This document shows, in pieces, positions 1 to 11,900 of a DNA stretch of 64,000 nucleotides (the stretch's first letter is position 1; each line of letters starts with the position of its first letter). The position numbers and the translations under genes were made by a program. This DNA comes from Rhypophila decipiens (lineage: Eukaryota > Ascomycota > Sordariomycetes > Sordariales > Naviculisporaceae). The DNA lies in the NCBI GenBank assembly GCA_033297075.1, contig MU858094.1, forward strand, positions 1 through 64,000, read 5' to 3'. The notes beneath the pieces were generated by a model. The model was not told where the DNA came from. It made no database searches and worked only from the letters and a program-made list of their open reading frames with translations.

Positions 1-1948
1 TGCAGAATCGTCAGATTCATCTATTTCTAATTCAGTAATAGTTATCTCCTAGTGTTGTGGTTGTGGAATTGAGGATAAATTTAATAGGGTGGTAGAAAGC
101 GCGCGACTCGCTTATCATGTACGTTACCAAGTTAATCTTTTATAATTATAAATCAGCCCCTGCAGTTACTATATACCCTTTTCTACTATACTCCTTAAAT
201 TATCTATACTTATTACTATATAGAAGAAGCGAAGAAGATAAGTCGGTAAGTAAGTAGTACTAGGAAATAGAGTAGTGGTTAAAAAGGGATGGGGGTTGAC
301 CTTGGAGATCCAAGGCGGATGTACTGAGGGTTAGGGTTATAGGTAGCAAAGCTGTCCTGTAAGTCAAAATGGGCTGTCCGAACAGTCATCCTGTTAAAGA
401 AAAAGACATATCTTCAACACTGACCATGGAGCTGCGTCAATCTGATATCGATTTCTAAGCATCAGAAAGGTCAGATTACGCTTATCGTGTACGTTATCAT
501 ATGCGGTGACCGTCCCACGTAAAAAAGAAGCTGTCCCGGCCTCGGTTACGAATTGTATGCCGTGACACTGCCATTTATGCAGTGATTTATGATTTATGTG
601 CAGGACAGGCAGAAAAAGCCAGGAAGGTATCCACCCGCGGAACACAATTGGGCACCTACCTACGGTACCTCCCTTAGAAATGAGGCCCCACTTTCACCTA
701 TGAATATATCTCGTGGAAAGAGCAAATATCAGTGTTACCAGACCCGGAACATCTCTGTACTTATTTACTTGATCATCAGCTAGTAGAAAACGATGAGACC
801 GTTTACACCATGGATTGATTGGTGCAATCTCAAAGAGAGAGAGCCCCGTCGACTGTAACCGTGGAATATTCACCTTTCTCAAAGGGAGCCGGCCTTGGGA
901 AAGAATACACGCCAGCAATGTGGAAACCACCACGAAAAGCACGAACAGGCAACACGGAGAGCATGGAGCTCGATCCAGGAGCACAATGAAGATGGTAATC
1001 CCTTTTCTGTCGCCGGCTCACATCCAGTAAACACGGTCTCTTGTGTGCAGTTGCCAGAAAAGCCGACACCATGCAGCCCTTCGGAGATAATCACTGTCGG
1101 GCAGCATTGGATGCCTCAAGTGGAGCAAGCCGAAGCACTGGACCAGTAGGAAACACATGATCGAAAAGTTCGGTGATATCTCCATGATCGGCTGTGCAAC
1201 ATATCCGCCAGTCATGTTGCACGGTTCACTGAAACTTTCCTAGTCGTTGACTACGAGGATGGAAAACGTTCCAGACTCTTCAAAGTACACCGAGGAAGTC
1301 TTTTAAGTATTAGAAACCGACATCATTTCCTCGGCCCTATGGCGTCCTCTCTGTTCCAGGCATGCCTATAAAGCTTTCATGTCTCGGAGTCGACGGTGAG
1401 CTATTTGGGGACCTGCAGAGTCCTCCCAGGCCTATTGGTAAGAGGAGACGCAGAGGCGTCGGTTGCCTGAACGCCACACATGAGACTAACTGTAACCACC
1501 TGCGGCTGTGCTGTTAGAGCCGAGGATGTCTTCAAGAATAAACAAATGATTGGGAGATGATCCGTCTGAAGCCCACCTCGAAACTGAATCTCTCTCCGAT
1601 TGGCCTGTGGTGCGAAAAAGGGGCTATAAACTCCTCGGCTTTAGCCAAGGTGCTATCGTCAACCATTGGGATGGTTGACGGTTTACTGGACGCAGAGGAG
1701 CATCGTGGACCTTAGTTATTTGGTGTTTGTTTCGGGGAGAACGAAAAGGGGGGTCTGCAAGAGACTCCCATCAAGTGAACTTCCCATGTATAAAGGTTGT
1801 AGCTATCTCCCATGATACGGCACAACCTTCATATCACCAACCAGCATCATCACTCGTTTACCATTCCAACCTAGATAACTCATTGTCTCTCTCACATTAT
1901 ATTCACACTCACTACTTCTAATTCTTAAGTAAATTTCAAGTCTCCATC
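1..1948. other. Gene-free left edge and lysozyme promoter region
   Basis: No coding region could be supported. The longest open frames are under 100 codons, overlap on both strands and have no recognisable motif. The first 300 bases are visibly A+T-rich, then composition becomes mixed. The last 200 bases become CT-rich and look like a promoter and leader for the lysozyme gene. TATAAA also occurs near 1368 and 1623 without a gene attached. Confidence 0.6.
1789..1794 (+). promoter_or_regulatory. Candidate TATA box of the lysozyme gene
   Basis: TATAAA lies 160 bases before the lysozyme ATG and is followed by a pyrimidine-rich leader full of CT and CAC runs, common in fungal promoters. The spacing is plausible, but the motif alone is weak evidence. 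Confidence 0.35.
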
Positions 1949-2882
1949 ATGAACTCACTCACCAAATCCCTCATCGTGGCTCTGTCCATGACCTCGGCAA
2001 CCCTCGCGATGCCAGTCGAGGCAACAGAGGGCAGCGTCTTCTCCCGGCAAGTCTCTTGCACCTTCAACACCGGCCAAAGCGGTACATGCATGAGCACAAC
2101 CGACTGCGCAAGCCAAGGCGGATCCTCTGAAGCTGGTAAGCCTCAACCTTCCATTATACCCCTTTTCCTCTTCTTCTTCTTCTTCTTCTTCTTCTTCTTC
2201 TTCTTCTTCTTCTTCTTCTTCTTCTTCTTCTTCTTCTTCTTCTTCTTCAAGTATCAAATGCCTGACATCTAGATTCCAGGACACTGCCCCGGCGCATCCA
2301 ACATCCAATGCTGCACCCTCCAGCCCGTCTGCGCACCCCCCGCAGTAAACGACGACACAATAACCCTGATCAAAGGCTTCGAAGGTTTCGTGCCGACTCC
2401 CTACCCCGACGCAGGCCATCACTCCATCGGCTACGGCCACCAGTGCAGCCAGCCTTTCTGTGCAGAGATGACCATCCCCCCTCAAGGGATTGACGAGGCC
2501 ACTGCTGTAACTCTTATGACGGGCGATCTCTTGGTACGTCCATCTCCCTTAGTACCCACGTGCCAAAGACTGACACTAATCATATGTGTAGCGGTTCCAA
2601 AAATGCCTAACCGCCAAAATCGGCAGCGTGACACTAAACGAGTATCAATACGGCGCCCTGGTATCGTGGACGTACAACGTTGGCTGCGCCAATATGGCGA
2701 GCAGCACACTCGTGCGCCGTCTTGTTGCCGGCGAGGACCCGAATACCGTTGCCGAGGAAGAACTTCCCAAGTGGCGGATTTCAGAGGGGCGGGTGAATCC
2801 CACGCTTGTGGCGCGACGACAGGCTGAGATTGGATTTTTTGAGGTTGAAGGGGGGGTGCCTGTTTTGCCTGTTAGTTGTTGA
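1949..2882 (+). CDS. Secreted phage-type lysozyme, GH24 family
   Basis: Predicted muramidase that would cleave the MurNAc-GlcNAc bond of bacterial peptidoglycan outside the cell. Three exons, 1949-2135, 2280-2533 and 2592-2882, give 243 residues; frame is kept across both introns. Residues 1 to about 20 form a signal peptide. Residues 36-80 are a small Cys-rich module ending in a CC pair, and the lysozyme domain starts near residue 88. Glu97 in the KGFEGF motif is the expected catalytic acid, and Asp106 follows at the usual spacing of nine. The next motif reads HHSIGYGH, so Ser stands where the family usually has Thr. The C-terminal half shows the family pattern with NEYQYGALVSWTYNVG. GH24 enzymes are best known from phages and bacteria but recur in fungi, probably after old transfer. 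No lysis partner lies nearby, which fits a stand-alone secreted antibacterial protein. Confidence 0.85.
2171..2248 (+). repeat. (TTC)26 microsatellite inside lysozyme intron 1
   Basis: About 26 uninterrupted TTC units fill more than half of the 144-nt first intron (2136-2279). The tract sits about 30 bases before the CAG acceptor and forms an extended polypyrimidine stretch on the sense strand. A perfect tract this long is likely to vary in length between strains. Confidence 0.95.
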
Positions 2883-4008
2883 TATCTTCTTTACAAGAGA
2901 AGCTGTGTTGTTTTTGTTGTTCTCTGGGTCTTGGATTAAAGGTAAAGAAAGGTATGGGGACTTGAAGGAGGCGCTGGTTCGCTTTTAATATTTCGATTTC
3001 GACTCTCGCAGGCGCAAGTATTTCTACCAGCTAGTACCAAGGGTGAGATGTATACGGAGTAACTAGTGTATTATACAGAGTAGTGCATACGGACAGCATC
3101 ATGAAACAAGTAATATACCTAGTACCGCGAACTCGGAAATAAAGATCGATCCGGTATGCTGATATGTTAACGACTGGAGTCAAGCCTATATCAATATGTT
3201 CCAGGTAACTTGTTGTTGATTCCGTCTTTTATCCGTCCGTACTCTCGAGTACGAAAAGGAAGATATAAATTCAGCTCGCATCTGCCCCCGTCCCCGGAGT
3301 GTATCTGCCGGTAATGTCACCCCGGTAGGATCCATAATGCTACACTACGCATAACCATCACTATCGCCAATACGGCCAACACCTCGCCCGCGTCCCATAA
3401 AGCTGGCTATGATCCCTGTATAAACAGGGCTAGGAAATTAGTCCCAGCGGTATTCATCGCTTGGCAATGTCGATCAGTGCAGGGCAGATTTTGAACAAGA
3501 TGAAACGGTCGTACTCGGGGGGAAACTCAATTTCAAGGTCACGGTCAAGACTCACGACTTTCTTTCTTCTTTCTCCTCACCTCGTGCTGCTACAAGTAAC
3601 GGCTTACGCGATTATCAACAATTCTACCAAGTCATTACATCCTTGCTCCTTGGTGGGTGAACGACTAGCAAGCCCCAGTGCAGCATACATGTATGATGAC
3701 ACCTGATACTGGAAGCCCTGCTCAAGAGTAAAACAGTCATCATCGCGTCCGCAATTATCTCACAAAGCAGCCAGCCAGCCGGCCTGTGGTAGAAAAGGTC
3801 ACAGCATGTCAGAGTCATTAAAATCAACTACCCGACTCATGTCGGAATTCATGTGGTATGTGGGTATCATTCACAGTTCCTGTTCCCAAGCGGAAACCTT
3901 CAGTACAATCCTTCACCTTACTTATCACTCACCTACCTTCCCTCTCATATCCAGCCAGGCCGCTCAATATTCAACACACTTTTCATTCCCTATACTAACG
4001 ACCCCCAG
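2883..4008. other. Intergenic region, 1.1 kb
   Basis: No gene could be supported. The region holds the lysozyme 3' flank and the unresolved 5' part of the next gene. Near its end there is a good branch site and acceptor (CTAAC at 3994-3998, CAG ending at 4008), so an upstream coding exon of the next gene probably lies here. No signal-peptide exon with a matching donor could be fixed. One frame-compatible option is an exon 3806-3902 with a poor GTACAA donor. Confidence 0.5.
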
Positions 4009-5051
4009 AATTCGCAATCAGCTACGGTGGCAACCCCCCGCCATCTGCCGTCGTTGACGATCGATCCCCCTGCGCCCCAAGCGGTTTTCTAGCATCCCAC
4101 CTAGAAATATGTCTCCGCTGCGCCAGCGCAACAGCCCAAGATGCAAATGCAAATTCCGAAACAACAATCCGCGGCTATATCCTAGCCCAAGTCCACTCCC
4201 AACTCCTCGCATGCGGCCCCGACAGCTGGGCAGCGCCTTACCTACCCGTCACCAAATCAGGCGATACAATCTGGAGCGTCGCCAAGACAACTTATGTCGT
4301 TACGGCTTGGAAACCAACTACTTTTAGCACCGTAAGGCAAAGTGGCGGGTGGATTGTTACGCAGGTTCAGGTATCGAGTGTGCCGGTGGCGACGTGGGGG
4401 ACTACGGAGGGGTTCTGGGTCGAGGTTGTGACGGCCCCTACCGTGACTAGTACGGACACGGGGACTGGTGGCAGGGTGGGTGATACGGGGGTGCCGCCAC
4501 TTACTTCTGACGGAACTGCCAGTGGGAATGGTAAAACAAATAATACTGGGGTAATTGTGGGAAGTGTGGTGGCGGGATTGGTAGTAGGGCTGATGGTTTT
4601 GTTGACGGGTTAGTTCATCTTGAGGAGGAGGAGGAGGAGGAGGAGGAGGAGGAGGAGCAGGGCAGCGGAGAAAAAGTTTGATCATGGGAACTTGAGTGAG
4701 AAGGGTGATGATGATTGGAAGAAGAAACCGCCGCCTATCGAGATGGACACGGAACGGGAAAAAGTTGAAATTGGTGATGGGAGGGTATATCATGAGATGG
4801 GGTCTTCATGTGAGGCATTCGAGTTGGACGCTGGGGATACCGAGGTACAGGAAAGGACGCCGCCGAAAAAGTTTGGACCGGAGGAGGAACATGTTTTTGT
4901 GGCGAAAATGAAGAAGAACAGGCCGGATAGTGGAGGGAGCAACAAGAGTAGTAAGAGCTGGGTTACTGTTGCTACTACTGATACGAGTAGTAGCAATGAT
5001 GATCATGAGCCCCAGATAAAACGGGGCGGGACTGGATCTGAGCCATCGTAA
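4009..5051 (+). pseudogene. Single-pass membrane protein broken by an in-frame TAG, or alternatively spliced
   Basis: From the acceptor at 4008 one frame runs to the TAA at 5049 with a single stop, TAG at 4611-4613. The first part reads as an extracellular domain with several Cys and aromatic residues (SETTIRGY, GDTIWSVAKT, GGWIVTQVQV), then a Thr/Ser/Gly-rich stalk. A hydrophobic stretch of about 20 residues follows (VIVGSVVAGLVVG). Directly after the TAG comes FIL, a run of about eleven Arg encoded by AGG repeats, and a charged tail of about 130 residues. This is the usual plan of a fungal cell-surface sensor: stalk, membrane helix, basic stop-transfer, cytosolic tail. A TTG-to-TAG change would explain the stop. 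Alternatively an intron at 4551-4613 (GTAATT to TTAG, 63 nt) would remove helix and stop in frame. The 5' exon is not resolved. I do not recognise the family. Confidence 0.5.
4623..4656 (+). repeat. AGG trinucleotide run encoding poly-Arg
   Basis: About eleven AGG units form the Arg run behind the membrane helix of the preceding entry. Such a tract can change length by slippage. Confidence 0.8.
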
Positions 5052-5746
5052 AGGTCAAGTGGCTGACTACTACCTACCTTACTAATATATCCATGTGCTT
5101 CATCGAAAACATACAATCTCTGGCAATTGAAGCATCGTATCTCAGCAAGAAGCAATACCAAACATGTCTAATAGGAGCCCTGTTATTCTTCTGCACACGC
5201 CACAGGAGCAAAAGATTCTCGACCGAAAGGAAACAAGCGTGTCAAGCAAGACAAAGATGAGTACGAAAATAAACCGAACCTGAAGAAAGCTCAGCTGCAT
5301 GGGGAATCGATTCAAGAGCTGGACGCGGCGAGAATATCACCTTGATCATGTAATACACGACGGGATTAGCCAACCCCGTCACACAAGCCCACCTTTTTGT
5401 ACCAGACTGGACCGCACATACGGAAGTTTGTACAAGTGCACCCATCGTGTGCAAGATTCAAGTTCCACTGTCCCGTCTTGATGTTTACACGAGTAATAAT
5501 GTGTTGTGATATTATATGCTTGACTGAAATCTACATAGTAGCCAACATGATATACAGTACCAGACCCCTGAAAGCCAACATCAATCCAGACGCCTCCGCT
5601 ATGCCTCGCATCTTGACAAACCTCGCCCAAGGTGTCACTGTCTCACCAATACCACTAGACAGGCTATACAAAACAACAGACTAGGTAGCCCTAGCACTCG
5701 TATCCAGACAACCTGACGACAAGGCACTTACCCAAGCCCCCTCCTA
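5052..5746. other. Convergent intergenic region
   Basis: Holds the 3' flanks of the membrane protein gene (+) and of the Ctf18 gene (-). Short open frames occur on both strands, but none has motifs or convincing splice sites. I see nothing else. Confidence 0.55.
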
Positions 5747-8700
5747 TTACAAAGGCTTCATGAAATCCTCCAACGTAAGAGGCTTTCTAACAGCGTTATT
5801 CAGCCCCTCATTATACTTGACCCACACCTTGACCTGCTTCTCGCCAGGCTTGTACTTGTTAGCCGCCGACCCTTTCGCAGACGTGGTCGTCGCGATAATC
5901 CGTGCAAAGAAATCCCTCTTGACACTATTCCGCTCCACACGGGCCTTCTCCCTTTCAGAGACGACCTTCACGGCAGGTTCCTTGGGGAGACGATTCTCCT
6001 TGTCGTAATCCACCGCAAACTCTGCAGCGTCGGAACAAGCATTGGTGTTTCTCCCCAGCTTGAACCGGGACTGCCGGGCTGCGTGTTCGCGTGCCGCGAC
6101 GGCTTTCTGGAGTTCCTGGTCGAGGACCTGGCGCACTGCGTATCGTGTCGGTGCTTGGGCGGCGAGGACATGTGCGCCTGCTGTCTCAAAGGTTGAGAGC
6201 GCGTCGAGGTCACTGTACCAGTACCAGTTGTTAGCATCGGCGCCACATGGAAGGGATAGAGAAAGAAAAAACGACATACGGCTCCATCCGATAAACCCAC
6301 TGAGTCCTCTGGCCCGGACCGGCCGCAATATCCGCCTCAATCTTGCCCTTGTGCAGCGCAATCCCCACAGTATCCAACACCATCGCAGCCCTCTTGACCA
6401 TGACCTTTTCACTCTCGCGTCGTACACTCGCGAACGAGGTGAATTTATCACTGCCTCCAACCACGACAGGCTTGACATCCGGCGAGACAAGTCTAACCAG
6501 ATACGGCAGAAAATCAGTGGCTATATCCTCAGGACTTCTAAACGCGCGGGACAGAGTAGGCGGCAACTGCGCCTGCAATCCCTGCAACATCGCCCGGTTG
6601 ACCTTTTCCGCCTCAAACGCCTCCCAACTTGCTCTCGGTCCTGAGAACGGAATAGGTGGTTCTTCAGGCTCATCTGCCGCATCACCCCATTTCCGCTCGA
6701 AATTGTGTTGGGGCTGGTGTCGTCTAGACGAAGCAAACAAGTGATGACAAGCAAGGATGGGCTGGCTGACATAGGCAGCGAGTTCCCACTCCTGACTTGA
6801 GAAAACCCGCGATGAGCAGCTATCGTGGAAGTGCATCCACTCATATGCTGCGTTGGGCTTGGAGAGGAAGGAATCATCGTTGAACTCGCGGTTTGGGTAT
6901 TCGGATATAACCTCGGTCATGATGCGGTCTATATCGCCGCTGGTGTTGATCATCTCGGCAAGACGGACCATGGCGTATTTCTTGTGCGTTTCTGAAAAAC
7001 TAAATTGGGCCTGGGGTTGTTCGTGTCGGACATTTTTGGGCTGGTTGATATTCAGGGCTTGTTTGGGAAAGCCGGCGCCTTCTTGGAAGATACGGGATAC
7101 AATTTCTCGAGTGTTGCCTCGGCCTACACCGCGAGCACCGCCGCCTCCGTGGGAGAGTTCGTTCAGGACGTTCTTCTCGATCCATTGACGGGTCAGATGA
7201 GGGGTTGCGTCTTTGGAGGATGCTTTGAGACGTCCGGCCACCCATTCGCCCACCACCATGACACCACGCAGGTCTCCTTCGGCGTTGCTCTCTGCTCCTC
7301 TCTTTGCATCAATCCCGCTTGTCATGCCCCAGGCTGCTTCGCATAACTTCCGGGCCGCATCTTTCTCACAGGGAATGCCTTCTTTCTCAAAGATATTCTT
7401 CAGCCGAACCACGACCGCATCGACAGTTGGCTTTCCGGCGTGAATGACCTCGGCCAAGCCCGACTGCCGCAGGGGACGCAAAGACGGGTGGTAGACATCG
7501 TTACAGATCAAGATCAACGGCCTCATCTGACGAAAATCATCACCCTTTTTCTTTTTCTTCGAAACACCAGGCTCAGAATTCTTCTGATCAATAAGAATCA
7601 GATCAATCAAGGCCCTGATGAACCCTCCTTCTCCCGAAGGCCCAGCACCACCAACTACACCATCGACCTCATCAACAATGACACAAACCGGGCGCGCAAC
7701 CATCGGTTTTCCAGTCTTGGACTTTCCGTTTGCCACAGTCTTGACAGTCTCGGTTCCCAGTGTCGTCCGAATGCGGCCCTTAACCACGTTTTTGCTCCGG
7801 TCGTCACTGGCGTTGATCTCCAAGACGTCATAGCCCGCTTGTCTGGCGCATACATGAGCGAGGGTGGTCTTGCCCAGCCCAGGGGCCCCAGTGAGCAAGA
7901 GGACCTTGCGAAGCGGTCTCTCTTCCTCCTCTTCCTTCTTTTGCATTTTCCGGAATATGGGCGCCTTCTTTGGCGCATTGGGGAAGACGAGAGGGTCCCA
8001 CCGTTTGATCCACCGGAGGACTTGGCGATTTGTCAGGTCGTCACCGCAGAGGTCCATGAAGTTGCGAGCTCGGTACTTTTCTGTCCAGAGCTTGGTGTAT
8101 CTCGGTTTCTTGACGTTGGTATGCCGGGGTTCGACGGAAAGCATGACCACATCTGGGTCGGTTGGTGGTGTGACGGGGGTCTCGTTTCGTGACTCGGCAA
8201 TCTCCTTTGTCGCATTGTCGATCAAGTTGTGAATGTCGACGCCGTAGTAGCTCTTCTTTGCGCGTCCCTCCTTGGTCTTGGACCTAGCTGCTACCATGGA
8301 CTCGTAGGACACGCTCTCGGTGGGCTTGCGTTCCCTGATGGGCGTCGATTTACCTGAGCATGTCGAGATTTTGTATGTTGGGCGGAGAGAGTTGCCGGCC
8401 CAGGAGGACGAAAAGTCGGCAACTTTGGTTCCAAACAGGCTGCCTAGACGATTCGTCGCCGGCGGGGCATTGTCAGGTTGGCTGTCGGGGGGTGTGATGT
8501 CGGCGAGAACCCCGTCATCTTTGTCGAGGTCGATTATGGTTTGGGAGACAGTCGTTGGTTGTGCGCCTTGGGAGTTGCTGTCCAACATGCGCCGCTTCGG
8601 CAACCTCTCCTGGGTGGAGTCATCGTCGTCGGAGTCATCGTCGGCGAGGAAGCCACCTCGAGTGCGGTTTTTGGGCCGAGTTGGAGACTTTGGGGGTTCG

Positions 8701-8774
8701 TCTCCGCGCGTCCGCTTCGTCGTTGCAGGAGGCGGGCTGGGGGAATACTCGATTGGTGAAGATGGTATAGGCAT
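5747..8774 (-). CDS. CTF18: Ctf18, large subunit of the alternative RFC clamp loader
   Basis: AAA+ ATPase expected to replace Rfc1 in the Ctf18-Dcc1-Ctf8-RFC complex, which handles PCNA at forks and supports sister-chromatid cohesion in the nucleus. Two exons, 8774-6280 and 6212-5747, are separated by a 67-nt intron with GTATGT donor and GCTAAC branch; the product is 986 residues, close to human CTF18. The N-terminal 220 residues are low in complexity, with Ser/Pro and acidic runs. YTKLWTEKYR at 226 opens the RFC-like core. Walker A is GAPGLGKT with Lys302, followed by NASDDRS, and Walker B is VDEVDG with Asp368 and Glu369. The C-terminal region ends in EDFMKPL, a place where Ctf18 proteins bind Dcc1 and Ctf8. 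Another in-frame ATG at 8948 would add 58 residues. I prefer 8774 because the upstream stretch looks like promoter and its translation is not domain-like. Family assignment is firm; the start is less so. Confidence 0.9.
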
Positions 8775-8899
8775 TTTGACCTCAACTGTGTGTCTTTGGC
8801 TCGGTATGGACCAACATGGAGCGAGGACAAAGTTGTGCCGAGTTCGGTGATGGTTGGTGGTGTTGAGGAGTAATGTTTGCTGGTGTAATGCGTGCAGGG

Positions 8900-8946
8900 G
8901 GACGCGACGCGACTTTTTTGGATTTCCGTTTGGCGAAGCGCGTCGC
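8900..8946 (-). promoter_or_regulatory. CGCG-rich cluster upstream of Ctf18, resembling cell-cycle boxes
   Basis: ACGCGACGCGAC at 8902-8913 and GCGCGTCGC near 8938 lie about 130 to 170 bases upstream of the preferred Ctf18 start. They resemble MluI cell-cycle boxes (ACGCGT) that drive replication genes in yeasts, but none is an exact match. If translation began at 8948 this stretch would be coding instead. Confidence 0.3.
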
Positions 8947-8948
8947 AA

Positions 8949-11900
8949 CTTTACGCCCCTAAGAGGTCTTGGCGCTTCAAGTTGTGTTGGGCGTGCGTCA
9001 TTGGTGAGGGATTGTCAAGAGGGGAGTACGGATATGTGGGGCAACAATACCTAGTGACATGGCTCACGCCGGGCCGTTCCAGGTTGCACCCAACACTGTT
9101 GTTTATTACCTACCCCTTTTCCGTCTTTACTATGACAACGACGATATTGGATCCATATGAAAGACCTCAACCGTCGACAACACTAACATATGCCACCCTC
9201 TGATCCTCCCCGGTCTTAATTATCGCTTTGACGCAGTGTAGTGACAGGCTTGCTTCAGGATAAGCCAGCTATAACCCCACTCACTCGGCAGTGTGTCTGG
9301 AGAACTTGACGACTGTACGGGGTACTCCTGAATTGAATGATTCAACTGAGGACTTACTTTTGCTTACTCCCTCCGGTCTTCCCAAGTTAATCGACAAACA
9401 CTGGTAGTGTCTAGCACACTGTGCTAATAGAAGTCCCAGGGTCGATTATGAGATGTGTAAGTGGTGGGACTAAAATCACGAGAATCTAGATGTCGTCTTG
9501 TCTTGTTCGTTTCTGTTTTGTTTACCGCCGCTGTGATATGATGTCATGTTAGCATGTTGTTATTCCGAACAAGCTCAAAGCGCGAACAAGGAGACACCAA
9601 GTCCCGACGTGGCACAACCGAGGAGGTTTCAGCAATGACAGGTACCACACACCTGTGACCTAGCTAGGCAGTCAACGTGGTTAGCGAGTTGTGAAACAAA
9701 AATACATTATATCCTCTTCATCCTTAAGCCAGCCCGCGGTCGGTGAACTGTACAACTTGAAGGTGCCACAGAAATAACAGGACTTATCTTGATACTTCGC
9801 CAGAGTTGGGTAAGCTAAGAAACAGAGAGATTGCCAGGATCTTAACGACGGGCTTGGAACGTCACCTAGGGAAGCTTCAACATGATCTGATAACGGCAGT
9901 AGATAAAGGTGAGGAATCCACGGATTACGGGTATAAGCAAAAACGGCCCTCATATCGACAGGTAAGTAGGTGTAAGGAATATACAATAGACTGGAAAGAT
10001 ATGAGCTTCACTGATCATGTATCAAATGCGTTGAAATGAATCCCATTCCGGGTTATCGACTCCGGTGTGCGGAAGGGCGGGCCTGGTATCCTTCGGGCTG
10101 TGATGTCGGATTCTGGCGTTGAGAGTGGTCCCTTATCTCCATAGGTCGGTATGTCTTCGTTCCCAGAAACTGTGCGCGGACCAGTTCTCATATACATACA
10201 CCGGGATCTGACAGCTCCTCGTCTGTCTACCTTAGGCAGGAGCGGCAAATCCCGCGCCTGCTGGGCTCCGGTCTTGGCCTGGAACTTTGGCAAGTACGGG
10301 CTACTCCTTCCCAAATCGGTCTTCATTGAACACTCCACCTTCACCTGTTAGCATCGACAGGCAGGTACCTGCAGAGGACCTGCATATGCTGCCACCAGTC
10401 GTCCCGTCTTGACCTGCATGCGTCATCGTTCCTGCATGGGCATATCTCGACGCCAAATGCTGGTCTTTGATCCTCCTCCGTGCTTGTTCCAGTTCCTCTA
10501 CAAGAAAATCTCTGTTTTCAGTTTGGTATTCGATGACTCTTCTACTTTTTTGTTTCCAGAAGCCAGCAATCACGAGGCCTGACAATCCGCCTGAGCATTG
10601 GGATCGATTGCTCCTTCCTACGTTGTCTGGATCTCAGCCAGACCAAGATTCGCCCAACGCCATGCCTCGTGCCTCCTGCGACAGCTCTGGGAGCAAGACT
10701 GCCTCCAATATTTCGGAAAACCCATATTCTCTAGTTGTCCGTTAGGGTTTCCCATCAGCTCCCTCCAGCGGCAAGAAGGCGTGAACAATGGTTTTCCCTC
10801 GTCCTCCACTGTGCTACCCAAACACGGGCTGAGAGCCTACTCCTCAGGGTCCTGAGTTTCAGGTTCCCATTAGTTCAATCATGGCCTCGCTTTCATCTTG
10901 TACTGACTCTTTGTAGACTTGCTTCGCTGGGGCACTCGTTGTTCGACCTCTGGCACGTCGTACCCGGCACGAGCCCCCTTTTAAATTTTTATTTACATGC
11001 CTTGAGGAGAGCTTCAAAAAAGTCACACAAACTAGAGATAACCTTGCTGACATGAGGGTCTAACGCGCTCCAACACGCTGCTTTCCCCTCTGGCTCGATA
11101 TCTTGGTGCGACCCTCCCTGCTTTTCATCCCGTTTCCCTAGCTTTGCTGCAGTCATTTCCCGTCAAACCGGCCCTTCCTGATCAACTGCCAGATTTGGGC
11201 CATGAGAGATGCCTTGTGAGACCTTGGGCAGTCCGGGGCTGACCTATCGCTCGCCTCTGAGCTGGAGGTATATCCGGTATCCTGGCCATGTACCCCTTTT
11301 AGGTCGTGAGGCAGACATACCAAGAACGGTCCGACTATGCCCATCGCGTGATCAAGAGAGCCACCGTGTGATTGCAAGACAATCTAGTACTTCGTATTCC
11401 CGCTAGCCCCCAGCTCAAAGTGATCCCATCTGTGTCTGTGGGGGGTCAAGACAGCCGGAAGCATCAGCCACTGGTCCCTTGCCTGCCATACCCTGGGCTG
11501 CAGCGCTCTTCAGTATCTCTTCGGGCGCGAGAGCCTACAGCCGACTGGAAACCGCAGCTGTGGTGCATCTCAGGGTCAACGGCGGCCAAATTTGACCAAA
11601 CAACCCTCTCGGCCCATACCCTGTCGGTCCTCACCGTTCACCGAGAAACCAGTTGTCCGGCCCGGAACAGCTCCGTTGCTCGGCCACTTCACAGGAGGGT
11701 CTCGAGTGCACCACACAGTGCTCAACCGACTTTCAGAATTTCAAACACCGGAGGAGTGGTCCTAAATTGTGCCAGCACAAAACTACCAACCTACTCCCCA
11801 ACTTCAATGGTATTTTTCAGGTATTTTTCAGATAATTTCTTCTGTATGTATTTCCTCTCGTCAATACGCTTGTTGAGTATTCCACCTTGGGGAACCATGG

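Noticed and set aside
5242..5630. Possible small spliced minus-strand gene with hydrophobic segments
   Set aside because: No donor-acceptor combination with good signals joined the pieces, and no family was recognised.
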